Of a DNA stretch of 53,017 nucleotides, positions 24,288-33,596 are shown one piece after another (position 1 is the first letter of the stretch; each line of letters starts with the position of its first letter). The stretch comes from Oligoflexia bacterium. Lineage in GTDB: Bacteria; Bdellovibrionota; Bdellovibrionia; JABDDW01. A model generated the notes under the pieces. It saw only the letters and a program-made list of their open reading frames with translations, was not told the DNA's origin and ran no database searches. Position numbers and translations under genes: made by a program. The DNA lies in NCBI GenBank assembly GCA_016715815.1, contig JADJXN010000008.1, positions 1 to 53,017 on the forward strand. Reading direction: 5' to 3'.

Positions 24288-26396
24288 GTGGCTGGACACG
24301 TAAGTTTAGACAAAGTTCGTAACATTGGTATTTCCGCACATATCGACTCAGGCAAGACAACCCTTTCTGAGCGTATTTTGTTTTACACAGGAAAAATTCA
24401 TAAAATTGAGGAAGTTAAAGGCAAATCTGGTGTGGGTGCAAAGATGGACTCCATGGATTTGGAGCGTGAAAAGGGAATTACCATCCAGTCTGCTGCTACT
24501 TATTGTATTTGGGGAGATTACAACATCAACCTCATCGACACTCCGGGACACGTGGATTTTACTATTGAAGTTGAGAGAGCGCTTCGCGTTTTAGACGGAG
24601 CGGTTTTAGTTTTGTGCTCTGTTTCTGGGGTGCAATCTCAATCAATTACAGTAGATCGCCAAATGAAGCGCTACAATGTTCCAAGAATTGCTTTTATTAA
24701 TAAAATGGATAGAGCTGGTGCTAACCCTGTACGTGTTTGCCAGCAATTAAGAGAAAAGTTGGGTCACAACGCTCATTTTATTACTTTAAATATTGGCGCA
24801 GAAAATGAATTTAAAGGCATCATTGATCTTGTTGAAATGAAGGCTTGTTACTTTGACGGTGACAACGGAGAGAACGTTCGCAAAGAAGAAGTTCCTGCAG
24901 ACTTATTAGCAGATGCGAAAAAATATCGTGATGATTTAGTGGCTGCTATGGGCGATTTTGATGATGGCGTAGCAGAAAAATACTTAAACGGCGAAGCTGT
25001 TGGTACTGACGAATTACGTAAAGCCATTCGTAAAGCGACCATTAGTTTAAAATTTACTCCTGTTATGATGGGCTCAGCTTATAAAAATAAAGGCGTTCAA
25101 GTTTTACTTGATGCTGTTACATATTATTTGCCAACACCAACTGAGGTTAAAAACGAAGCATTAGATCAAAACAAAAACGAAGAAAAAGTTATTTTAGAAT
25201 CTAACCCAGATAAACCTTTAGTGCTATTAGCTTTCAAACTAGAAGACGGGCGCTACGGGCAATTAACCTATGCGCGTATTTACCAGGGTACTATTAAGAA
25301 GGGTGATTTTATTTATAACGTGTCAGCGCAAGGTAAAAAAATTAAAGTACCACGCCTTGTACGCATGCACGCTGATGAAATGCATGATATTGAAGAAGCA
25401 AGTGCTGGTGACATTGTAGCTATGTTTGGCGTTGATTGTGCCTCAGGGGACACATTTTGTAGCGAAGGTGTTGCTTACACAATGACATCTATGTTTGTGC
25501 CTGCAGCGGTTATTTCTTTAGCTGTAGCACCAAAAGATAAAGCAACAGCTTCTAACTTTTCTAAAGCATTAAATAGATTTACAAAAGAGGATCCAACGTT
25601 GCGCGTACACCGAGATGAAGAGTCGGCCCAAACCATTATGTCTGGTATGGGAGAGCTACATTTAGAAATTTATATTGAGCGAATTAAGCGTGAATATAAC
25701 TGCGAAGTTATTGCAGGCAAACCTCAAGTTGCCTTCAGAGAAACCATTACACAAAAAGCAGAGTATAATTACACACATAAAAAACAAACTGGCGGTGCAG
25801 GACAATTTGCTAAAGTGGCAGGTTATATTGAACCACTTCCAGCAGATGCCGTAGAAACTTATGAATTTGTAAACGATATCACAGGTGGTGCAATTCCACG
25901 GGAATTTATCCCAGCTGTTGATAAAGGTTTTAAAGAGCAAATGAAAACTGGATTGCTTATTGGCCATCAAATGGTTGGCATAAGAGTGGTTTTGGACGAT
26001 GGTGCCTACCACGATGTTGACTCTAACGAGAATGCTTTTAAAACTTGTGCCATGACAGCCCTTCGTGAGTGCTACATGAGTGCAAAACCCGTTGTACTTG
26101 AGCCCATTATGAAACTTCAAGTGCAAGCGCCTGAAGAATTTCAGGGTGGAGTCCTTGGTATGGTGAACCAGCGCCGTGGAGTTATTATTGGAAGCTCTAC
26201 TAACGAAGGCTACGGAGTAGTGGACGCTGAAGTGCCACTTTCAGAAATGTTTGGTTACTCAACTGTTTTAAGATCAGGCACACAAGGTAAGGGCGAATTT
26301 ACTATGGAATTTTTAAAGTACGCGCCTGTTCCAAGAAACGTGCAAGAAGAAATGGTGAAGGCTTATCAAGCAAAGCGCGCCGCTGAGAATAAATAA
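24288..26396 (+). CDS. fusA: Elongation factor G
   Basis: GTPase driving ribosomal translocation. It has 702 residues, standard for EF-G. It has G1 AHIDSGKTT, G2 region REKGITIQSAA, G3 DTPGHVDF, G4 NKMD and G5 GSA, then domains II-V (for example HRDEESAQTIMSGMGELHLEIYIERIKRE and the domain V RRGVIIGSS). It starts with GTG at 24288 after TAAGGAG. Divergent from psd. No tufA or ribosomal genes accompany it, so it may be one of several EF-G paralogues or simply unlinked to the str operon. Confidence 0.96.
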   Translation: MAGHVSLDKVRNIGISAHIDSGKTTLSERILFYTGKIHKIEEVKGKSGVGAKMDSMDLEREKGITIQSAATYCIWGDYNINLIDTPGHVDFTIEVERALRVLDGAVLVLCSVSGVQSQSITVDRQMKRYNVPRIAFINKMDRAGANPVRVCQQLREKLGHNAHFITLNIGAENEFKGIIDLVEMKACYFDGDNGENVRKEEVPADLLADAKKYRDDLVAAMGDFDDGVAEKYLNGEAVGTDELRKAIRKATISLKFTPVMMGSAYKNKGVQVLLDAVTYYLPTPTEVKNEALDQNKNEEKVILESNPDKPLVLLAFKLEDGRYGQLTYARIYQGTIKKGDFIYNVSAQGKKIKVPRLVRMHADEMHDIEEASAGDIVAMFGVDCASGDTFCSEGVAYTMTSMFVPAAVISLAVAPKDKATASNFSKALNRFTKEDPTLRVHRDEESAQTIMSGMGELHLEIYIERIKREYNCEVIAGKPQVAFRETITQKAEYNYTHKKQTGGAGQFAKVAGYIEPLPADAVETYEFVNDITGGAIPREFIPAVDKGFKEQMKTGLLIGHQMVGIRVVLDDGAYHDVDSNENAFKTCAMTALRECYMSAKPVVLEPIMKLQVQAPEEFQGGVLGMVNQRRGVIIGSSTNEGYGVVDAEVPLSEMFGYSTVLRSGTQGKGEFTMEFLKYAPVPRNVQEEMVKAYQAKRAAENK

Positions 26397-26401
26397 TTAT
26401 T

Positions 26402-27010
26402 TTACCAAAATCTGGGGTAGCCGTATTGAACTTGGAATGGGCCAACATTGGTGGCGCCATAGTTGTAACCTGTGGGGCTAATGTTAAAACCAAAACCCCC
26501 CATGCCCATACCACCGTAAGGGTACATTCCACCATATGGATAGCCGCCACCGTAGGGGTAACCACCACCTGGGTAACCGCCATAAGGATACATTCCGCCA
26601 TTTGGATTAATTTGGCTTGAGTCTATACATTGGTTTTGTAAGTAAACTCCACTTGGAGAACCATTTGGAAGTGTACATTGGCTTAAGCAACCCATCTGAG
26701 TATAAATTTGGCCGGGAGAGCAAGATTGAGCATTACCATTCATTGGGTTTAGTACACACATTCCAGTGCCTGTTGAGCTAGGAATTGTAGAAGAAGTATT
26801 TCCGTAACCACCACCGTAGGGGTAGCCGCCATAAGGTGAACCACCGTATGGGTAAGGGCTGCCAGCATTGTATGGATTATTTGTTCCGTTAGCTACGTAT
26901 GTGTAGTTAGCTGGGCAACCGTTATTGTTATTATTGTTGTCTTTATTGCCACCACAAGCAGCAACCACTCCAACAAGGCCTACAATTAATATGTGTGTAA
27001 TAGTCTTCAT
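26402..27010 (-). CDS. Lipoprotein rich in Gly/Tyr/Pro repeats
   Basis: About 202 residues from the ATG at 27010 (an ATG nine bases upstream is also possible). The signal peptide MKTITHILIVGLVGVVAACGG has lipobox VVAAC. An Asn run (NNNNNN) follows, then two blocks of YPYGG/MYPYGG repeats, at about residues 50-70 and 140-175, separated by a domain with six cysteines. The composition suggests a low-complexity adhesive or surface-exposed part. No known domain. It converges on fusA with a five-base gap. Confidence 0.75.
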   Translation of the reverse strand: MKTITHILIVGLVGVVAACGGNKDNNNNNNGCPANYTYVANGTNNPYNAGSPYPYGGSPYGGYPYGGGYGNTSSTIPSSTGTGMCVLNPMNGNAQSCSPGQIYTQMGCLSQCTLPNGSPSGVYLQNQCIDSSQINPNGGMYPYGGYPGGGYPYGGGYPYGGMYPYGGMGMGGFGFNISPTGYNYGATNVGPFQVQYGYPRFW

Positions 27011-27141
27011 GTAAAACATGCATTACACGCTTTATGCCGAGCTTAAGTAAAATATATCCGTTTTAAATGTCCTAACATGTTTAATTACTAATCAAAATAG
27101 TGCCTTATTTTGGCACTCTGGTTGCTCTACAAAACCGCGGG

Positions 27142-28494
27142 ATGGAGACAAAATTACTTGTAACCTTATTATTACTATCTGGTGAACTTTTGCATGCAAA
27201 TGTTCAAAAAAACATTGAGCATTTTAGTAAAACTTTTACCTCTCAAAATGTAGAAATTAGTCAAAAGCCAGGCACATCGCACTTTGAGGCAAGTGCAAAG
27301 TTAAGCAGTAGTGGCAAAAAACAAATTATTTTAGAGGGTAACTTTGAAAAGATTGAGCCTGATGTTTTAGACCTTGTTATGTGCCATGAGCTAGGCCATG
27401 CAGAGGGTGAGTTCCCCAGAAAACCACCAAGATTTGACGACACTGAAATAATTGGTGACGATGGTTTTGGTCTTTATAGTAGTGAAGGGGCTGCTGATTA
27501 TTATGCCACCTATAGATGTTTAAAATATTTGTGGAAAGACCAAGAAAATAAAGTTGTAAATGCGAACAACTTAGTTCAAGAAAAATGCGAAAATAAATTT
27601 AAAGACATAAAAGCCGCTCAACTTTGCATACGCTCTGCCCAGGCAGCTTTTAATTATTTAGATGTTAAACCTTGGCCAGAAGTCTCTTTTAAAACTCCGG
27701 ATAAAAGTATTGTTCAAGAATCAATTATAGATAGTTATCCATCTCGACAATGTCGATTGGATACTTTTATAGCAGGCGCTCTAAATGAAAAGCGCCCAGC
27801 TTGTTGGTACAAAGAAAAAACTCCACCCTTAGAAACTATATGTTACTCGTATGGCTATCAAATAGACCCACCGCCTGAGCCATCAGGTGTGCCTAAATGC
27901 CGCGTAGTCGGTGAGACAATGTACATTGATGGTCTGATAGATTCAAACATTCTCTCAGAGCTAACATACTACCACCCGCATGTTAAAAAACTTGAACTAA
28001 ATAGCTTCGGTGGGGAAGTTCAAACATACCAAGACAGCGTTGCTGACTTATATAAAATGGCTGATCTTATAAGGTCAAAAGGCATTACTACAAATGTTAG
28101 AAAAGGAGCGCGCTGCGCAAGTGCATGTACCATTTTATATATGGCAGGAGCAAAGCGCACGGCACACCCTGATGCTATATTTTTATTTCATGGTTTAAAT
28201 GGCGGCAGAAATGATTTTGATACGAATTTTTGGGAAGTTTGTAAAGAAACAGGCACTAAAGATTGCAATAAGGAGTTAGAGGAAATAGAGAAAATATTTA
28301 TTTCTGGCACAGAAGAATTATTTAAAAAATATGTTGAGCTTGGCGCAAGCTCACTCATATGGCAAGAATATCAAACCCACAAAGTAGATCCAAACTGGTT
28401 AAAACGGGGCAATTTTTTTAAAAAATTTGATTGGGTTATGACTGCACTTGAGGCACAGCAACTAAATGTTGTACAAAGTTTTTCATTTTACTAA
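27142..28494 (+). CDS. Exported fusion of zinc metallopeptidase-like and ClpP-like protease domains
   Basis: It has 450 residues. METKLLVTLLLLSGELLHA is a signal peptide. Domain 1 has a zinc-protease motif HELGH at about residues 82-86 and a downstream SEGAADYYA (Glu 115, Asp 119), the ExxxD pattern of M48-like enzymes. Domain 2 (from about residue 253) resembles exported ClpP/SppA-like serine proteases: MYIDGLIDS, LNSFGGEVQ, then ARCASACTILYMAGAKR (Ser about 327 between two Cys) and FLFHGLNGG (His about 349). The frame extends upstream to a GTG at 27100, but the signal peptide supports 27142. Followed 15 bases later by another exported enzyme gene. Confidence 0.75.
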   Translation: METKLLVTLLLLSGELLHANVQKNIEHFSKTFTSQNVEISQKPGTSHFEASAKLSSSGKKQIILEGNFEKIEPDVLDLVMCHELGHAEGEFPRKPPRFDDTEIIGDDGFGLYSSEGAADYYATYRCLKYLWKDQENKVVNANNLVQEKCENKFKDIKAAQLCIRSAQAAFNYLDVKPWPEVSFKTPDKSIVQESIIDSYPSRQCRLDTFIAGALNEKRPACWYKEKTPPLETICYSYGYQIDPPPEPSGVPKCRVVGETMYIDGLIDSNILSELTYYHPHVKKLELNSFGGEVQTYQDSVADLYKMADLIRSKGITTNVRKGARCASACTILYMAGAKRTAHPDAIFLFHGLNGGRNDFDTNFWEVCKETGTKDCNKELEEIEKIFISGTEELFKKYVELGASSLIWQEYQTHKVDPNWLKRGNFFKKFDWVMTALEAQQLNVVQSFSFY

Positions 28495-28509
28495 AGGAAG
28501 TAAACACAC

Positions 28510-30501
28510 ATGAGATTATTTTTATTAGCCATTTTATTATTTACGCAAATTTTTGTTCAACCCTCACTTTACGCCAATCAGGCGTGTGCAGACCAACTCT
28601 TAAATCTGGCACCTAGGCAAGCAGAGCTCCCGCATATCACAGAGCATGATGTGCAAGCTGCCAAAGATAGACGTGCCTTTCACCAAAAAATGAGAGCTCT
28701 ATTGTTTGGAGATAAATATAAAATAGATGAAACAGATTCTGAAGCTGTTAAGGCTTTAAAAATACTTTTACAAAAAAGAGAATATTCTTCTTTTTTTAGA
28801 TTCAAAGATGAAACATTAAAAAACTTAGATAAACCCATTGCGGACTTTAAAGCTCTAGCAAAACCACTTTTAAACCCACAGCTTGGTTATTTGGCAAAGT
28901 TAATGCTTATTCGCCAAGCAGAATACACTGTTGATTTAACTTACTACATTTTTGCAAAAGATGAGGCGGGGCGCGCCATTGTATATGAGCTTATGCAAGC
29001 TCTTAAAAGGGGAGTGAGTGTTCGGGTTATGGTAGATTCAGTTGGCTCTTTAAGTGCCTCAGCTACAGGTAACCAACATTTAAAATCTTTAATTACATTT
29101 GCAAAAGAAAATGCAGGCTATGTTAAAGACCCCATAACAGGTAAGCCTACAAATATTAAGGCCTCAGTTGAGGTTTTAATATTTAACCCACTTACAAACT
29201 GGATAAGCCCTACCCGAGATTTTATTGTTAGAAACGTAAAAAGAATGGCTGAGTTATTGGGTATGGAATTTAAAAAAGATTTCCAGCTAACAGGCTGGAA
29301 CCCTAACAGAAGATCCCATGACAAAATAATTATGTCTGATGCTGAATTTGCCTCCCGTGCTGTTGTCATTGTTGGTGGGCGAAATGTTGCTAACCGTTAC
29401 TATGAACTTGACCCCTCAGATACAGCTAATTTTAGAGATGGTGAAGTTATCGTAAGAAACCACCCTGATAATTTTGATTCAAAAGACAGATATTCCCGTG
29501 TTGGTGAGGTAATCACAGACCAGTATGACAGACTTTACTTTCATAGGGCGAATTGGCGTTTATATGAGGGCCCAGTTGGAAAAATATTTGGCCGAGAAAA
29601 AGATTATAAAAAAATGGCTGAGGCTTTTTACAAAGTAGAAGAGGCCACATGGAAAACGCTTAATAAAATTAATGAAGATATTCGAAAGCCTGATTTTGGT
29701 AAAAAGTTTTTAACCCAAGGGTTTGAGCCACACATGGTTAATTTTATTAATAGTGCACAAAATATTGCTAAAAATACTCCTGAGCCCCTTGAGCCGCTAT
29801 TGGGAGGCTTAGTTAACAACACTCAAAACCAACTTAATAATAAAGGGGATTTATTAACTAGTATTATCTCAAGCTTTGCTAATGAGCATGAAGCTGTGAC
29901 AATTGTTTCCCCTTATTTGTGGCTCAGTGATGGCTCTAAAAAAGGCACACTCAATGAAATTGGAATGATTAGAGAGTGGCTTAAGGGTAACCCTAGAAGA
30001 CATTTGTATGTTTACACCAATTCTGTAATTACAAGTGATAACATTCCAGCCCAAGCGTTGGTAGATATGGTTACAGCTCCTAAGCTTATGCTAGATCCTG
30101 AGCTTTCAGGGCGTGTGACGGTGTATGAATATGGCCGTATAAATGACGCAGCTCTTGGAGGCACTAAAGTTTACGGCAAACTTCATTACAAAGCCGTTTA
30201 CTTTCATGGCCAAAAATTAAGTGTTATTACCACTTATAACAAAGACCCGCGCTCTCAATTTATTAACTCAGAGGTTGGCGTCACCATTCGCTCTTTTGAT
30301 ACATTACTAGGTAGCCAATACTCAAAAGAAATTGAGGCAGATATTGCAGACATTAGAGAAAAATCTCATTTGTGGGGTTCAGAGGAATTTACTGCAATTC
30401 GTACTCATGAAAAACTAAGCTTAATGCAAAAAACCTCAATTAAGTATCAGTCAAACATTTTGTGGCTTTTAGAAAAACTTCATTTGTGGTGGCTCATTTA
30501 G
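28510..30501 (+). CDS. Exported phospholipase D-superfamily protein
   Basis: It has 663 residues with a signal peptide (MRLFLLAILLFTQIFVQPSLYA). The first HKD motif is complete: SHDKIIMSD at residues 270-277, followed by VVIVGGRNV. The second, HYKAVYFH at residue 559, keeps His and Lys but has His where Asp is expected. The N-terminal half has LIRQAEYTVDLTYYIFAKDEAGRAI, typical of cardiolipin synthase-like PLDs. Acting outside the cytoplasm, it could cleave phospholipids; together with the upstream protease it may be part of an export set. Four-base convergent overlap with the PilZ gene. Confidence 0.82.
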   Translation: MRLFLLAILLFTQIFVQPSLYANQACADQLLNLAPRQAELPHITEHDVQAAKDRRAFHQKMRALLFGDKYKIDETDSEAVKALKILLQKREYSSFFRFKDETLKNLDKPIADFKALAKPLLNPQLGYLAKLMLIRQAEYTVDLTYYIFAKDEAGRAIVYELMQALKRGVSVRVMVDSVGSLSASATGNQHLKSLITFAKENAGYVKDPITGKPTNIKASVEVLIFNPLTNWISPTRDFIVRNVKRMAELLGMEFKKDFQLTGWNPNRRSHDKIIMSDAEFASRAVVIVGGRNVANRYYELDPSDTANFRDGEVIVRNHPDNFDSKDRYSRVGEVITDQYDRLYFHRANWRLYEGPVGKIFGREKDYKKMAEAFYKVEEATWKTLNKINEDIRKPDFGKKFLTQGFEPHMVNFINSAQNIAKNTPEPLEPLLGGLVNNTQNQLNNKGDLLTSIISSFANEHEAVTIVSPYLWLSDGSKKGTLNEIGMIREWLKGNPRRHLYVYTNSVITSDNIPAQALVDMVTAPKLMLDPELSGRVTVYEYGRINDAALGGTKVYGKLHYKAVYFHGQKLSVITTYNKDPRSQFINSEVGVTIRSFDTLLGSQYSKEIEADIADIREKSHLWGSEEFTAIRTHEKLSLMQKTSIKYQSNILWLLEKLHLWWLI

Positions 30502-31166
30502 CGCGCAGTAAAAGATCTTTCAATAAACCTAATACCAGCAGATCTTTGACCTTGGGGTGAGACTTCAAACCAAATCACTAGAGCACTTAGAGCATGGGTT
30601 TTATCTAGCTCATCAAGGGGCACAATAACTTGAATTTTGTCGTTAATATTAAGATGCCCCTTATTAAATTCTAAATATGCTCCGGTTTGACTTAAATTAG
30701 ACATAACAACATTAAATGTGTCCCCAGTTCTGACATGCTTTACAAGAGCAGTTTGTCTGGCAGAATGTCTTTTAGTGGAGCGCTTTTTTATTTTATCTTG
30801 TTTTAAAGCACGCTTTAAAAACCCAGAAAAATCTCTATCTAAACTAATCAGAGATTTTCCTAACACGGCTACATTGGGTAAATCTTCAACAGCGGCATAG
30901 GCCATGGGTTGAACCTTGTCTGCTAATACAATAATTTTAAATTTAAACTTTTGCGCTCGAATTTGATCAATTAATGCTACTTGAGCTAAATTAAAATTAG
31001 CAATGTTCATCACAAGGGCATGAACAGTTGTTGTCTTCATTCTATAAAGCACTGTTTTTGGATTTTTTTCTTGAAACACGTTGTAATGAGAATCAGATGC
31101 AATTTGACTTGCGATTAGCCTTCCTTGAGTTTCATCTTTACTAACCAATAAAATGTTGTAGCCCAT
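30498..31166 (-). CDS. Receiver-like plus PilZ domain protein
   Basis: It has 222 residues. The first 120 look like a response-regulator fold (YNILLVSKDETQGRLIASQI ... FKIIVLADKV) but lack the acidic pocket and the phospho-Asp, so it is probably a pseudo-receiver. Residues about 130-222 are a PilZ domain with both cyclic-di-GMP motifs: RHSAR (RxxxR) and NLSQTG (N/DxSxxG). It should bind c-di-GMP and pass the signal on by protein contact. Confidence 0.82.
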   Translation of the reverse strand: MGYNILLVSKDETQGRLIASQIASDSHYNVFQEKNPKTVLYRMKTTTVHALVMNIANFNLAQVALIDQIRAQKFKFKIIVLADKVQPMAYAAVEDLPNVAVLGKSLISLDRDFSGFLKRALKQDKIKKRSTKRHSARQTALVKHVRTGDTFNVVMSNLSQTGAYLEFNKGHLNINDKIQVIVPLDELDKTHALSALVIWFEVSPQGQRSAGIRFIERSFTAR

Positions 31167-31217
31167 CAGCTCTATTGTTTCGCTAATGGGCCTACATATT
31201 CAATAGAAATTTAAAAA

Positions 31218-31781
31218 CTACAATGAGTTCAGTTTTTTAAGCTTTGATTGACATGAGTTAGTTAAGCGGCGGGTCTTATATCCAGTGCGTTCTCTAAAGT
31301 AGGTATCCATTCTTCTTAATGCCTTTTGAGCAAAACCAAGCTCAAGCCACTCTTTGTAAGCGCGCCAAGGCTTCCAACCTTGAACCTCTACTCTAAATAG
31401 AGCAAAAATAAGCCCCGTGCGGTCTTTGCCTTGGCGGCAGTGCAAGAAGACCGGATGGTTTTGTTCATTTAAGAGCTCATTAAAAATTTTTTTAATATCT
31501 TCATCTTTAGGCCACTCTCTTGCCCTCATAGGGACATTAATAAATTTTATGCCCAAGCTTTTTGCAATTTCTCTTTCTGTTTCAACAGAGCTATCCCATT
31601 GGAGATTTATAATTGTTTTAATGCCCATTTGTTGAAGTTGAGTAAAATCAGCTTTAGCAGTGGGCTGGCTTCCACGCCAAATACCGGGGGTCACATTTTG
31701 CAGGCGTTCAATTTTAGCCTGTAGTGGCAAGCTTAAGCAGAAAATGGTTAAAAATATTAAAATAAATTTATGCTGAAACAT
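31218..31781 (-). CDS. Exported dual-specificity/tyrosine phosphatase-like protein
   Basis: It has 187 residues from the ATG at 31781, with a signal peptide (MFQHKFILIFLTIFCLSLPLQA). The P-loop HCRQGKDRTG (Cys-x5-Arg) and the upstream IKTIINLQWDSSVE / NVPMRAREWP match the DSP/PTP fold used by small exported phosphatases. Start selected because the frame upstream lacks a signal-like sequence. Being exported, it may act on inositol phosphates, phospholipids or host/prey phosphoproteins; the substrate is not shown. Confidence 0.8.
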   Translation of the reverse strand: MFQHKFILIFLTIFCLSLPLQAKIERLQNVTPGIWRGSQPTAKADFTQLQQMGIKTIINLQWDSSVETEREIAKSLGIKFINVPMRAREWPKDEDIKKIFNELLNEQNHPVFLHCRQGKDRTGLIFALFRVEVQGWKPWRAYKEWLELGFAQKALRRMDTYFRERTGYKTRRLTNSCQSKLKKLNSL

Positions 31782-31805
31782 GGTCACATGCTTATAATCT
31801 AACTT

Positions 31806-32207
31806 ATGGAAAATAACAATCAAAGAGCTGTGGTTTTTTTTGATGGTTTTTGCCACCTTTGTAATGGATTAATCGATTTTTTAATTAAAATCGATTCCCA
31901 AAAAAAACTAATGTTTGCCCCCTTACAGGGAAAAACTTTCAAACAAGTAGTTCGCATTAACCTCAACCCCGACACAATTGTCTTTATTCTTAATGGCCAG
32001 GTATTTTTAAAATCACAAGCAGTGATTAAAATTTTTTTCCATGTTGGTGGCTTTTGGAAGCTTTTCTCAGTTTTACTTTCAATTATGCCTTTATTTGTAA
32101 GAGATTTTTTTTATGATCTTATAGCCAATAACCGTTATAAATTATTTGGCAAAAAATCACACTGCCGCCTCCCCGCTGCAGAGGAGAAAGAGCGCTTTTT
32201 GGAATAA
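31806..32207 (+). CDS. DCC-family thiol-disulphide oxidoreductase-like protein
   Basis: It has 133 residues. The family motif VVFFDGFCHLCNGLIDFLIK (D-G-x-C-x-x-C) is at residues 10-29, followed by KLMFAPLQG. Predicted cytoplasmic thioredoxin-like fold. Its stop overlaps the start of the LMF-like membrane gene by one base (TAATG), which implies a shared job. Confidence 0.85.
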   Translation: MENNNQRAVVFFDGFCHLCNGLIDFLIKIDSQKKLMFAPLQGKTFKQVVRINLNPDTIVFILNGQVFLKSQAVIKIFFHVGGFWKLFSVLLSIMPLFVRDFFYDLIANNRYKLFGKKSHCRLPAAEEKERFLE

Positions 32208-33592
32208 TGAATACTTATTACTTAACTAGAAGTGTTTTTAAAAAAGCATTAGGTTTTATTTATTTTATTGGTTTTTTAATTTTAATTAACCAGTTTAAGG
32301 CCCTATTTGGTGAAAATGGTCTTTTACCAGCCATTAATTTTATAAAGCAGGTGCCCTTTAAATTCTCTCCTAGTCTATTTTACTTAAACGCATCTGATTC
32401 AGTAATGATGGCTTTTGCAATCTTTGGCCTTTTACTTTCTCTTTTTGCTATGAGTGGGCTTAGTGAAAAATTTGGAATTTTAATTTCCTCTTTAACTTGG
32501 TTTTTTCTTTGGGTGATTTACCTATCTTTTGTCAATGTGGGGCAGGTTTTTTATGGGTTTGGCTGGGAAATTTTACTTCTAGAAATGGGTTTTTTAGTTT
32601 TATTTTTGGGAAGCGGGAAAAACACTGATTCCCCTAAAATTACTATTTGGCTTATACGTTGGCTTTTATTTAGATTAATGTTTGGTGCGGGGCTAATAAA
32701 AATTCGTGGAGATAGTTGTTGGCTTGATTTTACCTGCATGTTTTACCACTATGAGACCCAGCCCATGCCTCACATGTTAAGTTGGTACTTTCACCACATG
32801 CCAGCGGTTTTGCACAAATTGGCTATTTGGGTTAACCATTTTGTAGAATTAATTGTTCCTTTTGGTTTTTTTGGCCCAAGAAAAATAAGAATTGCAGCTG
32901 GCCTTATAACAACAGCCTTTCAAACCATACTTATTTTTAGCGGTAATCTTTCATGGCTAAATTATGCCACCATTGTTTTATGCCTAGCCTGCTTTGATGA
33001 TAGGTTTTACAGAAAACTTTTTAATATTACATTGCCTACTAAATTAAATAAAAACCGAAAGCAAATCATAGCTGCTTACATTTATGCAATGCTTGCCGGC
33101 GTTTTAAGTATTAATACTGTTAAAAATTTTTTTTCGTCGCGGCAAGTTATGAATTCAAGCTTTGACCCCTTGCATTTAGTAAATACCTACGGAGCTTTTG
33201 GTAGTGTCACCCCAGTGAGAAACGAAATAATAATTGAGGGCTCAATGGATGGTAAAGAGTGGAAAGAGTATGAATTTAAAGGAAAGCCAGGAGATATTTA
33301 TAAAACCCCACCACTTGTTTCGCCTTACCATTACAAGCTTGATTGGCAAATGTGGTTTGCGGCCATGGGTGTTTACCAACATAACCCCTGGTTTTTAAAC
33401 TTATGCTCTAAGCTTCTTCAAAACGATTCGTTAGCATTGAGCTTAATTCAAAAGGCACCCTTTGAAAATAAAGCACCCATTTATATTAGAGCTCATCTTT
33501 ATGAGTATCATTTTACAGAAATTGGTGAGCGCGGTTGGTGGAAGCGCCGTTTTGTGAGAGAGTACTTACCGCCCATAGCACTTCAAAATTAA
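32207..33592 (+). CDS. Lipase maturation factor (LMF1)-like membrane protein
   Basis: It has 461 residues with at least six transmembrane segments in the first two thirds. LLFRLMFGAGLIKIRGDSCW and MFYHYETQPMPHMLSWYFH are signature stretches of the LMF family, as is the C-terminal YIRAHLYEYHFT. In animals LMF1 helps lipases fold; in bacteria the role is unknown. Coupling to a DCC (thiol) protein suggests membrane work on disulphides or folding of exported enzymes. Confidence 0.85.
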   Translation: MNTYYLTRSVFKKALGFIYFIGFLILINQFKALFGENGLLPAINFIKQVPFKFSPSLFYLNASDSVMMAFAIFGLLLSLFAMSGLSEKFGILISSLTWFFLWVIYLSFVNVGQVFYGFGWEILLLEMGFLVLFLGSGKNTDSPKITIWLIRWLLFRLMFGAGLIKIRGDSCWLDFTCMFYHYETQPMPHMLSWYFHHMPAVLHKLAIWVNHFVELIVPFGFFGPRKIRIAAGLITTAFQTILIFSGNLSWLNYATIVLCLACFDDRFYRKLFNITLPTKLNKNRKQIIAAYIYAMLAGVLSINTVKNFFSSRQVMNSSFDPLHLVNTYGAFGSVTPVRNEIIIEGSMDGKEWKEYEFKGKPGDIYKTPPLVSPYHYKLDWQMWFAAMGVYQHNPWFLNLCSKLLQNDSLALSLIQKAPFENKAPIYIRAHLYEYHFTEIGERGWWKRRFVREYLPPIALQN

Positions 33593-33596
33593 AAAT

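Noticed and set aside
26520..26620. CRISPR-like spacing of repeats
   Set aside because: The repeated units are coding repeats (YPYGG) in a lipoprotein gene, with irregular spacing and no cas genes in the window.
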